Of a stretch of DNA of 64,000 nt, positions 1 through 7,924 are shown in pieces (position 1 is the first letter of the stretch; the number at the start of each line of letters is the position of its first letter). The DNA comes from Kordia sp039026955 (GTDB taxonomy: Bacteria; Bacteroidota; Bacteroidia; Flavobacteriales; Flavobacteriaceae): contig JBCCLH010000005.1 in NCBI GenBank assembly GCA_039026955.1, positions 62,001 to 126,000 of the forward strand, written 5' to 3'. The notes under the pieces are model-generated. The model had not been told where the DNA came from, did not search any database, and was given only the letters and a program-made list of their open reading frames with translations. The translations under genes were made by a program, and so were the position numbers.

Positions 1-2
1 TT

Positions 3-404
3 TTGAAACGTGTGGAGCAAATGGCAAATGCTGCTGAAAAAGGCAAGGAAATTAAGGACATGAGTGCTAAATACGAATGGAATCCTTTTACTAAAAAAAC
101 AGCAAAAACAGATACTTCTGAAAACCTGTTAATCACTTCAAGATTGATGGAAATTGTGGCGGATAAAGTCGCGCTGCTTTTTTGTAATGATTTGAAAGCT
201 GCGGCAAAAGGATTGCTAGTCGGCACCAAATTTTATGAAGTGTATCATGAAGAGATTACTGAAAATGGTGTGCAAGCATTTCTCTCGCAAGTCAACGAGA
301 ACGATGAGTTTGTTCATCAAGAATTGATTATACGTTTGAAAAGTCTGTGTGCTTTTTACATCTCTGACACTTTTGAAAATTTGAAAAAACACGTATATAT
401 ATAA
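3..404 (+). CDS. Unrecognised protein, C-terminal part
   Basis: The frame is open from the left edge to a TAA at 402-404, so this is probably the 3' part of a longer gene; the TTG at 3 need not be the start. The visible 133 residues are soluble, mixed-charge and probably helical, with no signal peptide or membrane segment. I recognise no family. It ends 23 bp before the methyltransferase gene on the same strand and may be co-transcribed with it. Confidence 0.5.
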   Translation: MKRVEQMANAAEKGKEIKDMSAKYEWNPFTKKTAKTDTSENLLITSRLMEIVADKVALLFCNDLKAAAKGLLVGTKFYEVYHEEITENGVQAFLSQVNENDEFVHQELIIRLKSLCAFYISDTFENLKKHVYI

Positions 405-427
405 TTCCCTTTAAAACTGTATGCATT

Positions 428-913
428 TTGGAAAAATTAACCACTCAACTCGAGAAACCTTTCGAGGTGACTATATCTGAAGTAATTCATGAAAAATTAA
501 AACTTTTACAACTCAAAGATAGTGACACACTGATAGATTTAGGTTGTGGCGACGCACGTACATTGATTGCTGCTGCCCAACTTTTTAATGTAGGCTGTGT
601 CGGTTACGAAATACTACCTAAAGCTATTGAAATTGCTAGAAAAAATATAGAAGTTGCTGGACTTTCAGATCGTATCAAAATTGTGGAAAAAGATTTCCTA
701 AACGCTGATGTTTCCAAAGCAGACGCGCTGATTTTATACCTAACACGCAATTCTTTGGGCAAACTCTCCATGAAGTTAGAAAACGAACTTCCCAAAGGCA
801 CAAGAATCGTAACGCATGATTTTGACATTCCTGGATGGAAAGCGGAAAAAGTGATTGATTTTAAATCGAAAGAAGCTTTTTGGTTTACATTTTATGTGTA
901 TTGTGTGAAGTGA
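428..913 (+). CDS. Class I SAM-dependent methyltransferase
   Basis: A 161-residue Rossmann-type methyltransferase. The SAM-binding motif I, DLGCGDART, is at about residues 37-45, and an acidic residue ends strand 2 (GYE, about 59-61). A hydrophobic strand (ADALILYL) stands where motif IV is expected. The start is a TTG at 428; the ATG at 421 is in another frame. The protein is cytosolic. Similar small methyltransferases are annotated only as class I SAM-dependent enzymes, so the substrate is unknown. A hairpin terminator follows at about 943. Confidence 0.75.
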   Translation: MEKLTTQLEKPFEVTISEVIHEKLKLLQLKDSDTLIDLGCGDARTLIAAAQLFNVGCVGYEILPKAIEIARKNIEVAGLSDRIKIVEKDFLNADVSKADALILYLTRNSLGKLSMKLENELPKGTRIVTHDFDIPGWKAEKVIDFKSKEAFWFTFYVYCVK

Positions 914-942
914 TTAATGCTACCATAAAATAGTCCAAAACA

Positions 943-975
943 AAAACAGCAACCTTTCGATTGCTGTTTTTCTTT
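943..975 (+). terminator. Rho-independent terminator after the methyltransferase gene
   Basis: The arms AAAACAGCAA (943-952) and TTGCTGTTTT (961-970) pair perfectly around an 8-nt loop and run into a T-rich tract. The rest of the gap up to 1159 holds no convincing gene. Confidence 0.75.
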
Positions 976-1159
976 ATTATGAAGTGATTTAAACTTTTTC
1001 TTCTGGCTGTGAATTTATCTTGTTTTGCTCTGATTTTGACTTTTTTTCTTAACGTAGCTAAGGCTATGCTACTAAAAAAAGGCTTCATCAGACCAAAAAA
1101 TCTAGAATTCTCGCTACAAAACAAAAAGTTTAAATTACTTCTATATAAAAGTCGGTCTT

Positions 1160-3427
1160 TTATAGATTTTCCTCTTTCATTGTAATAATGTTCAATGCAA
1201 CGTCTGCTTCGTCAGCTTCTTGTGCATTGACTTGAATTACGTTTGTATCCACTTCTTCTGCAGTCGTGTGACCTTCTGAATGTCCTCCTAAGATTGGCGC
1301 GATTACCAATCCAACTAAACAAGTTAATTTGATCAAGATGTTCATTGATGGTCCTGAAGTATCTTTAAATGGATCACCTACTGTATCACCTGTTACGGCA
1401 GCTTTGTGTGCATCAGAACCTTTGTAAGTCATTTCTCCGTTGATTTCAACTCCTGCTTCAAATGATTTTTTAGCGTTGTCCCAAGCTCCACCAGCATTGT
1501 TTTGGAAGATTGCCCACATTACCCCAGAAACACACACTCCAGCCATATAACCTCCTAAAGCTTCTGGACCAAAAGCCAATCCGATGATGATTGGTGTGAT
1601 GATTGTGATTAATCCTGGAATCAACATTTCTCTTAAGGCTGCTTTTGTAGAGATGTCTACGCATTTTCCGTATTCTGGCGTTCCTTTTCCTTCCATAATT
1701 CCTGGAATTTCACGGAACTGACGACGTACTTCTTCTACCATTTCCATGGCTGCTTTACCTACAGATTCCATTGCTAAGGCTGAGAAGATTACTGGAATCA
1801 TTCCACCTACGAATAAGGCTGCTAATACGTCTGCTTTAAAGATGTTAATTCCGTTGATTCCTGTAAACGTTACATAGGCTGCAAATAATGCTAAAGCTGT
1901 TAAGGCTGCAGATGCAATTGCAAATCCTTTTCCAACTGCTGCTGTCGTATTTCCAACAGAGTCTAAAATGTCAGTACGCTCACGTACGTGTGGTTCTAAT
2001 TCGCTCATTTCTGCAACTCCACCCGCGTTATCTGCGATAGGTCCGAAGGCATCAATTGCTAACTGCATTGCTGTTGTTGCCATCATTGCAGAAGCTGCTA
2101 ATGCTACTCCGTAGAATCCTGCTAATGCGTATGATCCGTAGATTGCCGCTGCGAATAATAATACCGATAAGAACGTAGATTTCATTCCTACTGCCAAACC
2201 AGCAATGATGTTTGTTGCGGCTCCTGTAGAACTGTTTTGTACGATATCTAATACTGGTTTTTTACCTAAACTTGTGTAATATGCTGTTACTACAGAGATC
2301 AATGCACCTACTGCTAAACCAATGGTTGCTGCATAGAATACATGAAGCGCAGGAACTTTTACCGCTTCTTCTACTCCAAAGAAATTCATGTTCATTGTTT
2401 CTGGCAACATCCAATCGATTAGGAAGAAACTTGCTGCTAATGTGATAATGATAGAAACCCAGTTTCCTGTATCTAACGCTTTTTGTACTTGTGCTTCTTT
2501 TGCTTCGTTGCTTTTTATGTTTACTAAGAATGTTCCGATGATCGATGCTAAGATTCCCACACCTGCGATGACTAATGGCAATAAGATGGGTCCCATACCG
2601 TCAAACGTTTCTACAGACTGACCTGCTGCTTTCATATCGCGAATTACGTAGTTTCCTAATACCATTGCCGCCAATACGGTTGCTACATACGAACCAAATA
2701 AATCTGCTCCCATTCCTGCTACATCACCTACATTGTCTCCTACGTTGTCTGCAATCGTTGCTGGGTTACGTGGATCATCTTCTGGAATTCCTGCTTCTAC
2801 TTTTCCTACTAAGTCTGCTCCTACATCGGCTGCTTTTGTGTAGATTCCTCCTCCAACACGAGCAAATAATGCAATGGATTCAGCTCCTAAAGAGAATCCT
2901 GCTAACGCTTCTAACACTACTGTCATTTCATTGTAGAAATCGCCACCGCTCATAAATTGCTTCATGAAAAGGATAAAGAACAAGCTCAATCCTAATACAG
3001 CTAATCCTGCTACTCCTAATCCCATTACTGTTCCACCACCAAAAGATACTTTTAGAGCTTGTGGTAAACTTGTTTTTGCTGCTTCCGCGGTACGTGCATT
3101 TGCGTCGGTTGCAATACGCATTCCGATATTTCCTGCCAATGCTGAGAAAATAGCTCCAACAATAAATGCAAGGATAATCATATAGCTTGTTGTTTCTACT
3201 TTCCAAGCTACCAATCCTAAGAGTCCAGATGCAATGACTACAAAGATTGCTAATAACCTATATTCTGCATTTAAAAATGCTAAGGCACCTTCTTTGATAC
3301 TTTTTGAGATTGACTGCATTTTTTCATTTCCTGCAGCCTGCTTTTTTACCCAACTCATCTTGATGAGCATAAAAACAAGACCCAAGATTGCCAAGGCGAT
3401 TGGCACATAAATCATGTATGATTCCAT
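1160..3427 (-). CDS. hppA: Membrane-bound ion-translocating pyrophosphatase
   Basis: A 755-residue integral membrane pyrophosphatase that couples PPi hydrolysis to outward Na+ or H+ pumping. The sequence is strongly hydrophobic with many membrane helices. It carries the family signature DNVGDNVGD (about 227-235), which binds Mg-PPi, and the later acidic motif around DNAGGVAEM (about 466-474). GNTTAAVGK at 492-500 has Ala where K+-independent enzymes have Lys, which by family knowledge indicates a K+-dependent enzyme. The pumped ion cannot be decided by eye. The C-terminus ends in an unusual acidic, His-containing tail. The gene lies just downstream of ppa on the same strand, with a terminator-like hairpin between them. 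Confidence 0.95.
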   Translation of the reverse strand: MESYMIYVPIALAILGLVFMLIKMSWVKKQAAGNEKMQSISKSIKEGALAFLNAEYRLLAIFVVIASGLLGLVAWKVETTSYMIILAFIVGAIFSALAGNIGMRIATDANARTAEAAKTSLPQALKVSFGGGTVMGLGVAGLAVLGLSLFFILFMKQFMSGGDFYNEMTVVLEALAGFSLGAESIALFARVGGGIYTKAADVGADLVGKVEAGIPEDDPRNPATIADNVGDNVGDVAGMGADLFGSYVATVLAAMVLGNYVIRDMKAAGQSVETFDGMGPILLPLVIAGVGILASIIGTFLVNIKSNEAKEAQVQKALDTGNWVSIIITLAASFFLIDWMLPETMNMNFFGVEEAVKVPALHVFYAATIGLAVGALISVVTAYYTSLGKKPVLDIVQNSSTGAATNIIAGLAVGMKSTFLSVLLFAAAIYGSYALAGFYGVALAASAMMATTAMQLAIDAFGPIADNAGGVAEMSELEPHVRERTDILDSVGNTTAAVGKGFAIASAALTALALFAAYVTFTGINGINIFKADVLAALFVGGMIPVIFSALAMESVGKAAMEMVEEVRRQFREIPGIMEGKGTPEYGKCVDISTKAALREMLIPGLITIITPIIIGLAFGPEALGGYMAGVCVSGVMWAIFQNNAGGAWDNAKKSFEAGVEINGEMTYKGSDAHKAAVTGDTVGDPFKDTSGPSMNILIKLTCLVGLVIAPILGGHSEGHTTAEEVDTNVIQVNAQEADEADVALNIITMKEENL

Positions 3428-3480
3428 ATTGTTAATTTGATTTGTTAATTAGCGGCGTAAAAGTAACAAAATCAAGCAGA

Positions 3481-3517
3481 AAAAAAAACCTCCCAAAGTG
3501 ATTTAGAAGGTTTTTTT
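3481..3517 (-). terminator. Terminator between ppa and hppA
   Basis: A hairpin of AAAAAAACCT and AGGTTTTTTT separated by about 15 nt. It is symmetric, but it ends ppa transcription on the minus strand. It suggests that hppA has its own promoter in the 50 bp before its start. Confidence 0.6.
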
Positions 3518-3541
3518 AAGTTTTATGATGTAATCTTTTTT

Positions 3542-4090
3542 TTATATCGTAAAGTCGCCATTTTTTTTGTGTTCGCTGGCTTCGTAACGCGCAATACATT
3601 TATCTACAATTTCATATGCTTCTGCTGCATTTCCCCAACCACCAACGTCTACTTTCTTCTTTTCTAAATCTTTGTAAACTTGGAAAAAGTGTGTAATTTC
3701 TTTGATTCTGTGTGGATTTAAATCTTGGATATCTTCATAACTATTCCAGATCGGATCGCTTACAGGCACACATACTATTTTTTCGTCTGGTCCTTTTTCG
3801 TCTGCCATGTGGAACACACCAATCGGTTTGATTTCCATCACACACATTGGGAACGTTGGTTCTGTCCCTAACACCAATACATCTAACGGATCACCGTCAA
3901 GCGCTAAGGTTTCTGGAATAAAACCATAATCGCCAGGATACATCATCGATGAAAAAAGCATTCTGTCAAAGCGAATCTTCTTTAAATCGAAGTCATATTC
4001 ATATTTATTTCTACTTCCTTTTGGAATTTCAATCAGTGCATCAAAGGTTACTCTTTCTTTCGCTTTCATCTTCTGTAAATTAGTATGCAT
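3542..4090 (-). CDS. ppa: Soluble inorganic pyrophosphatase, family I
   Basis: A 182-residue cytosolic enzyme that hydrolyses pyrophosphate to phosphate and so drives biosynthesis. The metal-binding signature DGDPLDVLVL is at about residues 66-75, preceded by the conserved MMYPGDYGFIPET block. The start at 4090 gives MHTNLQKMKAKERV; an in-frame ATG at 4069 is an alternative. A promoter-like pair, TTG-N19-TAAATTTA, lies at 4107-4136 on this strand, back to back with the promoter of the divergent regulator gene. Confidence 0.95.
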   Translation of the reverse strand: MHTNLQKMKAKERVTFDALIEIPKGSRNKYEYDFDLKKIRFDRMLFSSMMYPGDYGFIPETLALDGDPLDVLVLGTEPTFPMCVMEIKPIGVFHMADEKGPDEKIVCVPVSDPIWNSYEDIQDLNPHRIKEITHFFQVYKDLEKKKVDVGGWGNAAEAYEIVDKCIARYEASEHKKNGDFTI

Positions 4091-4106
4091 TTTGTAAAAT
4101 GGGGTG

Positions 4107-4136
4107 TAAATTTAGTCAAAACAGTTTGACTTACAA
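4107..4136 (-). promoter_or_regulatory. Putative ppa promoter
   Basis: On the minus strand the sequence reads TTG, 19 nt, TAAATTTA. This matches the Bacteroidota promoter form TTG-N19-TAnnTTTG except at the last base. It lies 17-46 bp before the ppa start. Confidence 0.4.
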
Positions 4137-4137
4137 A

Positions 4138-4167
4138 TTGGCAAGCATTAATATTTTGTTAGATTTG
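4138..4167 (+). promoter_or_regulatory. Promoter of the first TPR/AraC regulator
   Basis: TTG at 4138-4140, a 19-nt spacer and TAGATTTG at 4160-4167 match the Bacteroidota consensus exactly. About 90 nt of leader precede the ATG at 4260. A related sequence with the same TAGATTTG recurs before the decayed copy at 7119-7126, where TTG has become CTG. Confidence 0.65.
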
Positions 4168-4259
4168 TACGGTTTTTGATGGGATTATAGTCACTAATCT
4201 GCCTACACTTTTTTGTTGGGCTATAGTTTCATCATTAAACACTTATTTATAACACATTC

Positions 4260-5999
4260 ATGAACTTGTATTTTACTCCCAAGTATTTCTTATACTTTTC
4301 TATTTTTTGTATTTGTACTTTTTCTGCTATTGGATTTTCTCAAGAACAAGAGATCGATTCACTTGATCAGTATTCGTTTGAGGAACTTGATCAAAAATTT
4401 TTAAAGGTTTTCTATGAGAATCCAAAATTAGCGAAAGTATATGCTAACTATTCTTTTGAGCTTGCCGAAAAAGCGAACAGTCCACGAAAAAAAGTATTGG
4501 CGCTCATAAATTTAGCAACTGCATTTAATGCGACGAGTGAGTATGAAATTTCAATATCTTATATTGACCGCGCTATTTCTTTAGCTACAAAGACATTTAA
4601 AGGGCAAGAGTTAGAAGCAGCCACTTATCATACCAAAGGTATTTTTTTCTTTCAAAGAAGTGATTATGAAACTGCCTTTGAAAATTATACCAAAGCGTAT
4701 GATTTTTATGAAGATTCAAGTCAAGAATTGACCAAAAATAGCATTTCACATAATATCGCACTTATAAAAAACGCATTAGACGATCATGCGGGAGCGTTGG
4801 ATATTTTGAAAACGAATTATAACAACTTTTTAGACACGCCCATATCAGAAAGAAATACAAAATTTAGCAGTTCATTTTACATCAATACTTTATATGCTTT
4901 AGTCGATGTATATATTAAATTATCAGATGACGATGAGACAAATAAAGCACAGCTTTTAGATTCGGCAACTTTTTATAATAAAGAAGGCTATAAAGAAACT
5001 ATACGAACCAATCATCCTAGCGCAATTTCCTTTCATACACAAAGAGGCATTTTGAGTTACGAAAGAGAACAATACAAAGTGGCGCTTCACGAATTGGATG
5101 CATCTATAGAAAAAATTAAGCAATCAAGCTTTAAAGAATTATTTACTAGCGCGTACTATTATAAAGCGATGAGTTTTAAAAAGCTAGCAGAAATAGATAG
5201 TGCTATTGTATATTTTCAAAAAATGGATTCTGTTTCTCAAAAAAACAATATTAACTATCCGATGTTGCAAAGAGCTTATCATGAGTTGGTAGAAATATTT
5301 AAGGAACGAAAAGATCGTGACAATGCTTATAAGTATTTGGATTTGTATAATGAAAATGATCGTATTAATGAGCGTACTACTGGTACTGTTCGGAAAGATA
5401 TTCATGAAAAATTTGATTTGATACGTTTAAAGTCTGAAATAGATGCACTGAACAAAACGCAATCTAATTCGTTAGTATTGATTGGTGTATTGATTGCTTG
5501 CTTGGGAATATTTTTCCTTTTTTACAGAAGACAAAAAGTAAAAAACAAAGTTGCTTTTGAAAAGTTAGTCACACAATTGGAAACAAAGAAAACACATACA
5601 ATAACCGTTCAAAAACCAAAAACATCGGTCGTCATTGACGATGAAAAAGTGATTCAAGTTTTAAAAGAATTGGAAAAGTTTGAAAGAAAAGAAGGGTTTC
5701 GAAATAAAAACTGCAATTTGGAATTTGTAGCTAAAAAAGTCAAAACCAACAAAACCTATTTGTCTAAAATTATTCATGAACACAAACAGGTAAAATTTAT
5801 TGATTATATCCGAAATTTACGCATCAATTATGCTTTAGAGAGATTGAAAGATGATGTGGTTTTTCGCTCCTACGATCTCAAATCTATCGCTGAAGAATCT
5901 GGTTTTAAGTCACCCGATATGTTCTCAAGAGCTTTTGTAAAGAACACTGGAATTTATCCATCTTATTATATCAAAAACATCAATAAAATCAATAGCTGA
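4260..5999 (+). CDS. Membrane-anchored TPR sensor with AraC-type DNA-binding domain
   Basis: A 579-residue protein. An N-terminal signal sequence ends near SAIGFSQ (about residue 28). A long helical TPR-like region covers about 40-385, a single membrane helix lies at about 403-422, and an AraC-family double helix-turn-helix at about 485-572 (ending GIYPSYYIKN). The layout puts the TPR region in the periplasm and the DNA-binding domain in the cytosol, so it probably senses an envelope signal and regulates transcription directly. The signal is unknown. A RiPP-like precursor starts 104 bp downstream. A full paralogue lies at 7925 and a truncated stub at 7216. Confidence 0.85.
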   Translation: MNLYFTPKYFLYFSIFCICTFSAIGFSQEQEIDSLDQYSFEELDQKFLKVFYENPKLAKVYANYSFELAEKANSPRKKVLALINLATAFNATSEYEISISYIDRAISLATKTFKGQELEAATYHTKGIFFFQRSDYETAFENYTKAYDFYEDSSQELTKNSISHNIALIKNALDDHAGALDILKTNYNNFLDTPISERNTKFSSSFYINTLYALVDVYIKLSDDDETNKAQLLDSATFYNKEGYKETIRTNHPSAISFHTQRGILSYEREQYKVALHELDASIEKIKQSSFKELFTSAYYYKAMSFKKLAEIDSAIVYFQKMDSVSQKNNINYPMLQRAYHELVEIFKERKDRDNAYKYLDLYNENDRINERTTGTVRKDIHEKFDLIRLKSEIDALNKTQSNSLVLIGVLIACLGIFFLFYRRQKVKNKVAFEKLVTQLETKKTHTITVQKPKTSVVIDDEKVIQVLKELEKFERKEGFRNKNCNLEFVAKKVKTNKTYLSKIIHEHKQVKFIDYIRNLRINYALERLKDDVVFRSYDLKSIAEESGFKSPDMFSRAFVKNTGIYPSYYIKNINKINS

Positions 6000-6103
6000 C
6001 ATGCCCATCAAACAACCTACAATTGTAAGATTATCGGGATATTTTCTTTTTTGTAATTGCCTGAAACCTTAATTTGACACTCGAATTTTAAAACTGTATT
6101 ACA

Positions 6104-6403
6104 ATGAAAAAATCAAAAAAATTATCTCTGAGAAGAATTAAAATTGCAAGTGTTTCTAATATGTATACTTTAAGAGGAGGAGGATTTACTAGTGATTGCC
6201 AATCAGTACCCTGTAATCCTACTACAGGTTATACTTCAGATTGTACTATGGCAGGTCCATCATGTACGAGCAATACGACTACACATACAAATCCAGATAG
6301 CATTACATGTAGAAGTGCAGGTTGTAACAATGACACAACTTCAAATAGTGGTGATAGCGGTGGTAACACTACTGTTCCTGGACATTCTGTTGAAATTTGT
6401 TAA
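6104..6403 (+). CDS. Cys/Thr/Ser-rich RiPP-like precursor peptide
   Basis: A 99-residue peptide with a basic leader (MKKSKKLSLRRIKIASVSN) and a GGG at about 25-27, where a leader-cleaving peptidase would cut. The candidate core is very rich in Thr, Ser, Asn and Cys (8 Cys) and ends VEIC. The leader form K-L-x-L-x-x-x-x-I-x-S resembles Bacteroidota class I lanthipeptide-type precursors. No maturation enzyme is nearby. It follows the TPR/AraC gene on the same strand and precedes a copy of the interspersed repeat. Confidence 0.65.
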   Translation: MKKSKKLSLRRIKIASVSNMYTLRGGGFTSDCQSVPCNPTTGYTSDCTMAGPSCTSNTTTHTNPDSITCRSAGCNNDTTSNSGDSGGNTTVPGHSVEIC

Positions 6404-6426
6404 AAATAGTAATCGACTATTTTAAA

Positions 6427-6560
6427 AGAGGCTTTCTTAAAAGTATTTGTAAGCGTCATTCTGAGCTTGACTCAGAATCTCATTACACTGATTATCAACT
6501 GTTATGAGAAACCGAATCAAGTTCGGTTTGACGAAGTCTGTACTTTTAGACAGCCTCTTT
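6427..6560. repeat. Interspersed ~135-bp repeat, copy 1
   Basis: Copy 1 starts AGGCTTTCTTAAAAGT and ends ACTTTTAGACAGCCT, imperfect terminal inverted repeats. Inside are two more palindromes, TTCTGAGCTTGACTCAGAA and AACCGAATCAAGTTCGGTT. Related copies lie at 27553, 28735 and 30904. It sits between the convergent precursor genes at 6104 and 6586, and its outer hairpin could terminate transcription. Confidence 0.8.
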
Positions 6561-6585
6561 CCCCTCTAAAAACCTAATTAATTTC

Positions 6586-6858
6586 TTAGCAAATAAATAC
6601 CGAATATGTTGGTATAGTACAACCTTCTTGATTGGTATTACAATTATCGGACAAACCTGTTCCTGTTCCCGTACCTGTTCCTGTACAATCGTCTGTATTT
6701 GCGCCGCTTGTAGTAGTTACTGGATCGCAAATTCCTACTGGCTGACATGAAATTGAATTGTCTGGCTGCAAACTTCCACCATGTACGTTTTGTAATCTAC
6801 TTAAGTTTGATACTGACTTCTTGTTCAATGCTAAACTTTTTAAATTTCTTTTCTTCAT
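6586..6858 (-). CDS. RiPP-like precursor peptide with TG-repeat core
   Basis: A 90-residue peptide with a typical leader (MKKRNLKSLALNKKSVSNL) ending at HGG (about 26-28). The core starts SLQPDNSISC, holds six Cys and has a (Thr-Gly)n run, TGTGTGTGTG, before LSDNCNTNQEGC. It is a close relative of the precursor at 7348: both have CxPxGIC, a C-terminal NQxGCT and a final Cys. The minus-strand promoter is TTG-N20-TAGTTTTG at 6890-6920. The TG run is coded by short direct repeats that could slip. Confidence 0.7.
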   Translation of the reverse strand: MKKRNLKSLALNKKSVSNLSRLQNVHGGSLQPDNSISCQPVGICDPVTTTSGANTDDCTGTGTGTGTGLSDNCNTNQEGCTIPTYSVFIC

Positions 6859-6889
6859 AAAAATGAGTTTTAATTGTTAATTCTGGAAC

Positions 6890-6920
6890 CAAAACTAGTG
6901 GCAAAAATCAGCCAATACAA
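6890..6920 (-). promoter_or_regulatory. Promoter of the precursor gene at 6586
   Basis: On the minus strand TTG (6918-6920), 20 nt and TAGTTTTG (6890-6897) fit the Bacteroidota consensus. The same elements with identical spacing precede the related precursor at 7348, and the leader between promoter and start is also alike (GGTTCnAGAATTA). Confidence 0.65.
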
Positions 6921-7118
6921 CAAACGAACGCTACTATTGGATAATAATCGGTTATTTCAAAACACAATCAAACAATTGAATTACAAATACTTATACGTTT
7001 TTAAATTCAACTATTTTTGCTAAGAATTGTACTTTTCATTTTACGATAATTGTAGCTTTATCAGCAGGAAATTTATAGAGTTGGACTAAGATATAACTGG
7101 AACGCACCAACATTTTAT

Positions 7119-7126
7119 TAGATTTG
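7119..7126 (+). promoter_or_regulatory. Relic promoter of the decayed TPR/AraC copy
   Basis: ATTTTATTAGATTTGTATGG here matches ATTTTGTTAGATTTGTACGG upstream of the intact gene at 4260. The upstream TTG at the correct spacing has changed to CTG (7097-7099), so it may be inactive. Confidence 0.45.
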
Positions 7127-7215
7127 TATGGTCATTGATGTAACTATAGATGCTCGCCTGCCACCCATATTTTATTAGATTTTAGTTTGACTTTCAATAC
7201 TTTTTATATTTTTTT

Positions 7216-7365
7216 ATGTACTTTTATTTTAGTTCCAAGTCTTTTTTATCCTTTTTAATTTTTTGTATTTGTATTTTTTCTTTGAATGGATTTGCTCAAG
7301 AACAAGAGAAGGCAATAAGGCTGCCTAAAAAATCTACCAACATTGCCTTAGCAAAGTTTTTCTGA
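7216..7365 (+). pseudogene. Truncated 5' stub of a TPR/AraC regulator gene
   Basis: An ATG at 7216 opens 49 codons. The first ~31 match the signal peptide of the regulator at 4260 nearly word for word (for example IFCICIFSLNGFAQEQE against IFCICTFSAIGFSQEQE). Homology then stops and the frame ends at TGA 7363-7365 inside the 3' end of the opposite-strand precursor gene. The rest of the regulator (about 550 codons) is missing, so this is the remnant of a deletion or a partial duplication. Confidence 0.75.
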
Positions 7366-7602
7366 AAGTGTAGGTACGGTACAACCCGCTTGATTGGTAT
7401 GACAATCTACGGTTAATTCATTTCCTGTGTCACCAAAAGTATTGGATGGACAGCCTGTATCGTGCGTAGGACAACAAATTCCGAAAGGTTCACACGAAAT
7501 TGTTTCCGGTTGCATCGTTCTGCCATACAAATGATTCACGCCGTTTAACACAGATATCGATTTCTTGTTAAGCAATAAGTTTTTTACATTTTGTTTTTTC
7601 AT
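7348..7602 (-). CDS. RiPP-like precursor peptide, GG site replaced
   Basis: An 84-residue peptide with a standard leader (MKKQNVKNLLLNKKSISVL). The expected double glycine reads YGR at about 26-28, so cleavage may differ or fail. The core holds seven Cys and shares QPxxISCxPxGIC, NQAGCTVPT and a terminal Cys with the 6586 precursor. Its last 18 bp overlap the regulator stub on the other strand. Confidence 0.6.
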   Translation of the reverse strand: MKKQNVKNLLLNKKSISVLNGVNHLYGRTMQPETISCEPFGICCPTHDTGCPSNTFGDTGNELTVDCHTNQAGCTVPTLSEKLC

Positions 7603-7634
7603 AATTCATGTGTTTTAATTCATAATTCTAGAAC

Positions 7635-7665
7635 CAAAACTAGAGGCAAAAAACGACGCAAACAA
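7635..7665 (-). promoter_or_regulatory. Promoter of the precursor gene at 7348
   Basis: On the minus strand TTG (7663-7665), 20 nt and TAGTTTTG (7635-7642), identical in elements and spacing to the promoter at 6890-6920. Confidence 0.65.
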
Positions 7666-7820
7666 CAAAAGGAATCGACTATTAGATAATAATAAACGCA
7701 AGAATTAAAATATAATTAATTGATTTTATAATACTTAACAAACCTTGTAACAAGAAATAATTTACTAAGACACATTACAAAAGAGATCAATAGTATTTCA
7801 GTTTTTGCGATTCCCTAATT

Positions 7821-7875
7821 TTTCTCTTAAAAATTTGTTACAGCTTTTTATTTGCTGAAAAGTAATTGTAAATTC
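7821..7875 (+). promoter_or_regulatory. Duplicated upstream box, copy A
   Basis: About 55 bp, containing TTTCTCTTAAAAATTTGTTA, nearly identical to 10631-10685. It lies ~50-100 bp before the second TPR/AraC gene. The other copy lies before a small precursor gene, so both may answer to the same signal. The rest of the gap 7603-7924 holds only the minus-strand promoter. Confidence 0.5.
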
Positions 7876-7924
7876 ATTCCTGAAAATAATTCGTTTTTTT
7901 CACTGTATATATGTTTTCCCTTTT

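Noticed and set aside
885..1124. A 79-codon minus-strand ORF overlapping the methyltransferase 3' end
   Set aside because: It runs through the terminator hairpin at 943-970, and its composition (SSIALATLRKKVKIRAK) looks like translated intergenic or repeat sequence rather than a protein.
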